Made by a program: the position numbers and the translations under genes
In this document: in pieces, positions 59,518 to 64,000 of the stretch
Layout: every line of letters starts with the position of its first letter
Position numbering within the stretch: the stretch's first letter is position 1
From: Candidatus Binatia bacterium
GTDB lineage: Bacteria; Desulfobacterota; Binatia; UBA12015
Length of the DNA: 64,000 nucleotides
Reading direction: 5' to 3'
Assembly (NCBI GenBank): GCA_029248525.1
Contig: JAQWJE010000043.1
Location: 124,001-188,000 of the forward strand
Notes under the pieces: generated by a model
Seen by the model: only the letters and a program-made list of their open reading frames with translations
Databases searched by the model: none
What the model was told of the DNA's origin: nothing

Positions 59518-62391
59518 ATGCGAAACTCAAATTCAGGACATTATCGAAGCAAAACCATCAAAGCGGGCCTGTGTACCGCACTCAGCGCCCTGCTGGTCAG
59601 CCTCAGCTTCGCGCCAAGCTCTACCGCCGCGGTGGTGAGGGTGGGCCTCGGCATCTTCGGTGGCCAGGCCAAGGATATCGTGAGCTATTCCGACTGTACG
59701 GCTCAGACCCGCCTGCTGTCCGCCGTGCGTGGCGACCAGGGCGGCGTGATCCTCAACACAGCCGGCACAGCGTGGGATCCGATCTTCTTCGGCCGACCGG
59801 GCGAGATGGACGAACTCGAAGCCGACATCACCGCGTCCACTTTGGGCTCCGGCGCCGGCACCATCTTCGGCACCTTGAACAACGGCAAACTGATCGCCAA
59901 TGCCTCCTGCCCCTTTAACCGCACCGGCTGGGGTACGGTTACCAATGGAGGCGTGTTCCATAACGGTTCGGCCGTGGTGGAACGTATATCCACCGTTCTG
60001 GGGCACGTCAGCGGCACCTACGTAGGCAGTGACGATGGCAATATTTACCGCACAACCGACGGAGGCACGACGTGGACGCTTCTGGCCACGCCCGTCGCGA
60101 TGGCGCAGGTCGTGTCGATCACCGCCTACACGGATGATCCCACCAACCCGATGCTCTGGGCGACCGTGCATAACGCAGGCACCATCGAGCTCTACCCCCT
60201 GACCTACAGCGCGGGATACACGGTTGGCGCCATGATCACAGTCCCTTCGCTCGACGGGATCATCGAGCGCGTTTTCGTCTACCCCGACACGGCGATCGCT
60301 GATGCGCCGCTGATTTTCGTCACGGGCTCCTCACCGAGCAATAGCGTCTACCGCGGCGCAGGGGGCGGCACGACCTGGACCACCACCACCGATGCGCCCC
60401 ACTACTTTCAACAGATGCGATTCGATGCAGCCAACGCCCGCATCTACGCGATCTCGGGTGTCTCGGTCGACTACGGCCACACCTTCACGAGCATGCCAAG
60501 CCAGGCGCGAACACTGGGTGCGATCCACAGCAACGACTACAGCATGGCGATTGACCCCAGCAACGCCGGCACCGTCTTCTACGCGACCGATTGGTTCATC
60601 GCAGAGTACACCATCGCCACGGGCACCTGGAGCACGCTGGGCGAGCTCGCCGGCAATCGAGGCGTGGCCGCGATCCTGATCGACGATATGGATCAGATCG
60701 CCAACACAGCGACCACCAAGGATACCTTCGTGATCGGAGGCAAGACAGGCATCGGCATCACACAGGATTTCCTGACTCATACGGGAGCCTATCCGACCTG
60801 GACCTACCCGATCTTTCCGGCCAACGACGGGGCGCCCATCACCGCAACTTTCCTGCAGGATTACGATCTCGATGGAACCATCATGGAGAATGTATTTGCC
60901 GGAAATGACGGCGGCGATCTCTACCGAGCCACCAATCAGGGACTGACCGGCGCGTCCTATACCAAGGTCTTCGACGCACAAATCGATGCGGTCGGATACC
61001 ACTTCGATGACAACACCATCAAGATCACCAGCATCGTGGCTTCAACATTCAATGCCGACGATCTCTATATCAGCTTCGGCGACTGGGATATCGGGCACGT
61101 CGGCGGCGGGGTTGCCTGCTCCATCGACAACGGCGCGACCTGGCAGATGGACCCCGCGTGGACCACAGCCGGCGACTCCATGCTCGTCCGCGACATTCAG
61201 CTCACCAACACTAAATTCTGGGTGGGCGTCGGCAAGGACGACGACCTCGACCCCAACCACCGCGGCCTGTACGCCAAAATCGGCTCTCTCACCGGCTGCG
61301 GCACGGGCACCTTCAGCAAGGCAACGACTCTGGCCAATCTGGACACCTCGATCGTCTACGACCTGGATGGCCCGACGACCTCGCCTGTTTACGTAGCCGC
61401 CTCCGGCGGGCTGTTCCGCGGCGAGCTGAGTGGCTCGTGGATCTGGACCGACATGTCCACGGTCACTTCCATCCCCACAGGTGCCGCCGAGTACAGGGCC
61501 GTCACCTACAACCCGACGCCGGGCGGCGGCTGTGCCGAGGAATTCTACGCAGCGACTGATGACCAGATCTATCGACTCAGGCTCTGTGGCGGAAGCTGGA
61601 GCTCGACCCTGATCTCACCGACCCCCTTCGAGGATGTCAATGTGCTGCTTTGGGATGAGCTGATCGCGGGGACTTCATCCTCGCTGAGCAGCCTCGGTCA
61701 CGCTTCCAGGACGATCACAAAATGCCGTGCCGGATTCGACAAGGTACGCGATACTTATATCCGAAGCAGCGCAAAGGCATGGCGTGGCTGTTTTGATGCC
61801 TCGCTGAAATCAGGCAACAGCTGCCCATCGGCAAAGGCCGCGGCCAAACTCGACAAGGCGACCCAGAAGATCGACTTGAGTCGCAAATGCTCGGACGACG
61901 CGGTCACGGCCCTTGGCGCGAGCTGGCCCGGCAGCTGCGTTCATGCACAGACAGTCTCGGAGCTCGAGACCTGCCTGAAGGAGGATGCCGATACTCTGGT
62001 CGCCTCTCAACTCGAACGGCAGTATGGCGCCGATGTCGCTGCACGGGGAGGCACAGCTGATAAATGCCAGAAGGCAATCGGTCGAGCGTACGGCGGTCTG
62101 CTGCAGCAGGCACTTAAACAGATCTCCAAATGCGAACGCCAGATCGAGAAGGACGAGGAGACCGAATGCCCCAATGCGTCGGCGCTCTCCAGCATCGAAT
62201 CTGCCGCCATGCGTTCTCTGAGCCAGGTTTCTCGAGCGTGCAGCGACGAAGACATCGCAAGCCTGTCGCTTCTGGGCACCGGGAGTGACTGTGATACGGC
62301 AACCAGCATCTCCGAGATGCATATCTGCCAAACCACAGCGCTGCAGGAGGAATTACAGTCTCTCAGAACACCGATCTCCGACGACTTCTGA
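59518..62391 (+). CDS. Large secreted beta-propeller (BNR/sortilin-like) protein with C-terminal Cys-rich helical repeats
   Basis: A 957-residue exported protein, ATG 59518 with GGGGGA upstream and a signal peptide (LCTALSALLVSLSF, cleavage near STAA). Residues about 30-720 carry propeller blades with BNR/Asp-box-like turns: GNIYRTTDGGTTWT, SNSVYRGAGGGTTW, GGDLYRATNQG, ACSIDNGATWQ, as in sialidase, VPS10 and photosystem-stability-factor propellers. The last 230 residues are helical with regular Cys pairs (ITKCRAGFDKVRD, WRGCFDASLKSGNSC, DLSRKCSDD, GSCVH, LETCLKED, DKCQKAIGRAYGG, ISKCERQIEKDEETEC, SRACSDED). No enzyme active site is evident; binding or structural role at the surface is likely. 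Confidence 0.8.
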   Translation: MRNSNSGHYRSKTIKAGLCTALSALLVSLSFAPSSTAAVVRVGLGIFGGQAKDIVSYSDCTAQTRLLSAVRGDQGGVILNTAGTAWDPIFFGRPGEMDELEADITASTLGSGAGTIFGTLNNGKLIANASCPFNRTGWGTVTNGGVFHNGSAVVERISTVLGHVSGTYVGSDDGNIYRTTDGGTTWTLLATPVAMAQVVSITAYTDDPTNPMLWATVHNAGTIELYPLTYSAGYTVGAMITVPSLDGIIERVFVYPDTAIADAPLIFVTGSSPSNSVYRGAGGGTTWTTTTDAPHYFQQMRFDAANARIYAISGVSVDYGHTFTSMPSQARTLGAIHSNDYSMAIDPSNAGTVFYATDWFIAEYTIATGTWSTLGELAGNRGVAAILIDDMDQIANTATTKDTFVIGGKTGIGITQDFLTHTGAYPTWTYPIFPANDGAPITATFLQDYDLDGTIMENVFAGNDGGDLYRATNQGLTGASYTKVFDAQIDAVGYHFDDNTIKITSIVASTFNADDLYISFGDWDIGHVGGGVACSIDNGATWQMDPAWTTAGDSMLVRDIQLTNTKFWVGVGKDDDLDPNHRGLYAKIGSLTGCGTGTFSKATTLANLDTSIVYDLDGPTTSPVYVAASGGLFRGELSGSWIWTDMSTVTSIPTGAAEYRAVTYNPTPGGGCAEEFYAATDDQIYRLRLCGGSWSSTLISPTPFEDVNVLLWDELIAGTSSSLSSLGHASRTITKCRAGFDKVRDTYIRSSAKAWRGCFDASLKSGNSCPSAKAAAKLDKATQKIDLSRKCSDDAVTALGASWPGSCVHAQTVSELETCLKEDADTLVASQLERQYGADVAARGGTADKCQKAIGRAYGGLLQQALKQISKCERQIEKDEETECPNASALSSIESAAMRSLSQVSRACSDEDIASLSLLGTGSDCDTATSISEMHICQTTALQEELQSLRTPISDDF

Positions 62392-62410
62392 GAGAAGGAG
62401 AGCAGCGCGG

Positions 62411-62449
62411 CTCACCTCACTTCGGCTCATCCCCCGCAGCCGAGGTGAG
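62411..62449 (+). terminator. Hairpin after the large propeller gene
   Basis: CTCACCT...CGGCT pairs with AGCCG AGGTGAG around CATCCCCCGC, 20 bases after the stop. A weak T-rich stretch (TTGGTCTTCTTTT) follows about ten bases later. Confidence 0.55.
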
Positions 62450-62478
62450 TGGGTCGCGTTGGTCTTCTTTTACCGAAC

Positions 62479-62512
62479 AATGCCGCCGAGACCGTTCCGG
62501 TCCGGCGGCATT
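62479..62512 (-). terminator. Terminator hairpin of the acyl-CoA dehydrogenase gene
   Basis: AATGCCGCCG/CGGCGGCATT plus inner GACCG/CGGTC form a 15-bp stem with one bulge and a GAA loop, starting two bases past the stop codon at 62514. Confidence 0.75.
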
Positions 62513-62513
62513 T

Positions 62514-63683
62514 CTACAGGAAGTGCCCCCCACGAGCCCCTTCCGCAAAGAGGTTCCCTGAAAGCATCAGATCGGCCAACAAGCGGCGCTGATGGACGGC
62601 GTCGCCGTATTGACTCTCGCCCCAAAGAGCACGCCGCCTGTATAGCTGCGCATCGCATTCGTAGGTGAACCCAAAACCGCCGTGGAACTGAATTGATCGA
62701 TCGGCGGCAAAGGCCAATGCCGGCCCCGTCTGTGCCTTTGCCATCCGCACCGCAATCTCGCCCTGCGCACCCTTGCCAAAAGTATGCGCCGCGGCATAGA
62801 CGTGCGACCTTGCCTGCTCCATCCGGACATGGGCCTCCACCGTAGGATGCTTCAACCCCTGATAGGAGCCAATCAAACGTCCGAATTGCTTTCGGGTCGT
62901 CAAATAGGAAACCGTGTAGGCGACACAGCTCGCTCCGGCGCCACACATATCGGCCGCGGACAGCAGACCGCCTGCCAACTCGACCTCACGCAAGGCGTCC
63001 AGCGTCGCTACCGAATCCAGCAGCGCCGATCCGGGCACCTCCAATCCGTCGAGGCAAAGCCGAAAGGACCGCCGCGTTTCATCAATGACTTTTTCGCGCA
63101 CAGGACCTGCCTGCCGGATTTGATCCGCGTCGAGCAAAACAAGCGCGACAGATCCCTCCAGAGACACCGAAGCGATCAACCAATTTGCTACCGGCGCATC
63201 CAGAACCAGGCATTTCGTGCCCGAGAGTCGCAAAGAGTCGCCGTGACGCTCGGCCCTGCACGAGATCTGTGCCAAATCGAAATCGCCTGCCGGTTCGGCC
63301 AACGCCACGGTCGCAGGCGCGCCGCCTGCGAGAGCCGGTAGAAGCGACTGCTTTTGCGCTTCCGTTCCCGCGCCCAGCAGCAACTGCCCGGCCAGCGTTG
63401 TGGGCACAAAGGGACCGGACATCAAACGACGCCCCATCTGCTCCACCAAAGGGACCACTTCGGCCAGATCAAGTCCCGCGCCGCCGTAGGCTTCCGGGAT
63501 CGCGACCCCCAACCAACCCAGATCGCCCATCTCGGCAAACACTTCGAGGTCGTAGCCGATCTCGTCCTCCAATAATCCGCGCACCTTCGCGATCGGAGAC
63601 TTGTCCTCGCAGAACCTTGTCGCCGACTCGAGAAGGTCGGCTTGCTCGTCGCTGCATCCAATGGGGCCGTGTCGTTCACGCAT
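62514..63683 (-). CDS. Acyl-CoA dehydrogenase
   Basis: A 389-residue flavoprotein; ATG 63683 with GAGGAG seven bases upstream, overlapping nothing but lying only 10 bases from the preceding gene. Features: DLGWLGVAIPEAYGGAGLDLAEVVPLVEQMGRRLM, a TVALAEPAGDFDL beta-domain motif (in place of the usual A-x-TEP), SYLTTRKQFGRLIGSYQGLKHPTVEAHVRMEQARS, and IQFHGGFGFTYECDAQLYRRR near the C-terminus. This subgroup commonly forms alpha2beta2 complexes with an adjacent paralogue, as in steroid side-chain degradation (ChsE/FadE types). The neighbour upstream is such a paralogue. Confidence 0.9.
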   Translation of the reverse strand: MRERHGPIGCSDEQADLLESATRFCEDKSPIAKVRGLLEDEIGYDLEVFAEMGDLGWLGVAIPEAYGGAGLDLAEVVPLVEQMGRRLMSGPFVPTTLAGQLLLGAGTEAQKQSLLPALAGGAPATVALAEPAGDFDLAQISCRAERHGDSLRLSGTKCLVLDAPVANWLIASVSLEGSVALVLLDADQIRQAGPVREKVIDETRRSFRLCLDGLEVPGSALLDSVATLDALREVELAGGLLSAADMCGAGASCVAYTVSYLTTRKQFGRLIGSYQGLKHPTVEAHVRMEQARSHVYAAAHTFGKGAQGEIAVRMAKAQTGPALAFAADRSIQFHGGFGFTYECDAQLYRRRALWGESQYGDAVHQRRLLADLMLSGNLFAEGARGGHFL

Positions 63684-63693
63684 CACTGACTCC

Positions 63694-64000
63694 TCAATGT
63701 TTCGGTAATCCGAGCACATGCTCGGCGACGATATTGGTCTGGATCTGACTGGTCCCGCCGCCGATCGTGGCACTGAAGGAATTCAGGTAGGCTCGCTGCC
63801 AGAGGCCTCGATCCAAACCTTCCGGCGAACCAATTCCGTAGGCCCCCGCCTGCCCCTGCAAGGAAATCGCAAACTCGTTGAGACGGCGGTCCAATTCGGT
63901 CGTCATCAACTTTCCGGCCAAGGGCAGCGACATCGGACGCTCAGCTACCAGAGGCGGTATCACGGCACGGCGCGCACAGAGCACGGTGGATTGGTGCTCG
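63694..64000 (-). CDS. Acyl-CoA dehydrogenase, C-terminal part (cut by window edge)
   Basis: The last 101 or so residues of a second acyl-CoA dehydrogenase whose 5' end lies beyond the right edge; the frame is open to base 64000. LNSFSATIGGGTSQIQTNIVAEHVLGLPKH is the standard family C-terminus with the FAD/substrate-loop Gly motif (GGGTSQIQ). It ends 10 bases before the start of the next acyl-CoA dehydrogenase gene on the same strand, so the pair likely forms a heteromeric enzyme. Confidence 0.88.
   Translation of the reverse strand, partial: EHQSTVLCARRAVIPPLVAERPMSLPLAGKLMTTELDRRLNEFAISLQGQAGAYGIGSPEGLDRGLWQRAYLNSFSATIGGGTSQIQTNIVAEHVLGLPKH

Overview
The window is GC-rich bacterial chromosomal DNA from a Gram-negative organism. 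Evidence for an outer membrane includes a TonB-dependent receptor, a FadL-type porin and many lipoprotein or Sec signal peptides. The gene content (DapB-like oxidoreductases, MaoC/FAS1-type hydratases, acyl-CoA dehydrogenases, APH-like phosphotransferases, zinc-free quinone oxidoreductases, sulfatases, and secreted proteins with Cys-rich helical modules or TP-rich linkers) fits an environmental heterotroph of the former Deltaproteobacteria or a related phylum (Myxococcota, Binatota or Desulfobacterota-like). No rRNA or marker gene fixes the taxonomy, so this is inference.

Layout. 1-10 kb: APH-like kinase overlapping an Nramp-like transporter, then a leftward run (FAS1-type and MaoC hydratases, HugZ-like protein, lipoprotein esterase, sterol-desaturase-family protein, DapB-like reductase), then an LpqC-like esterase followed by a sugar isomerase. 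10-13.6 kb: cold shock protein, Qnr-like pentapeptide protein, EF-hand protein, PepSY protein, secreted PI-PLC-like lipoprotein. 13.8-21.6 kb: a probable iron-uptake locus read leftward (DUF4856 lipoprotein, imelysin-like protein with two extra N-terminal domains, HTTM protein, TonB-dependent receptor) with a Fur-box-like 19-mer upstream. 21.7-40.9 kb: aldolase, oxidoreductases, methyltransferase, two sulfatases, two TetR regulators with palindromic operators (one divergent from a fatty-acid desaturase), an MBL-fold lipoprotein, a GntR-PurM fusion with its own operator, LCAT-like lipase, TauE/SafE permease and a second APH-like kinase.

41-46.5 kb: a cobalamin riboswitch precedes a secreted beta-propeller protein, the most notable regulatory arrangement here. 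Upstream of it lies a FadL-lipase operon, followed by a SRPBCC protein and tRNA-Arg(TCG). 46.5-55.6 kb: an accessory-looking region bounded and punctuated by copies of the tRNA-Arg 3' half and other dispersed intergenic repeats. It carries secreted proteins (beta-helix, frameshifted LRR-like protein, GH10 xylanase) and acyl-CoA enzymes, but no integrase. 55.7-64 kb: patatin-like phospholipase, two outward-reading secreted-protein genes that meet head-to-head without normal 5' ends, a large secreted propeller protein, and two acyl-CoA dehydrogenases running off the right edge.

Taken together the genes suggest a cell that scavenges lipids, sulfated or acylated polymers, iron and possibly B12 from outside, and degrades acyl or sterol-like compounds through CoA intermediates. 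No CRISPR array, prophage, transposase or biosynthetic cluster was seen.
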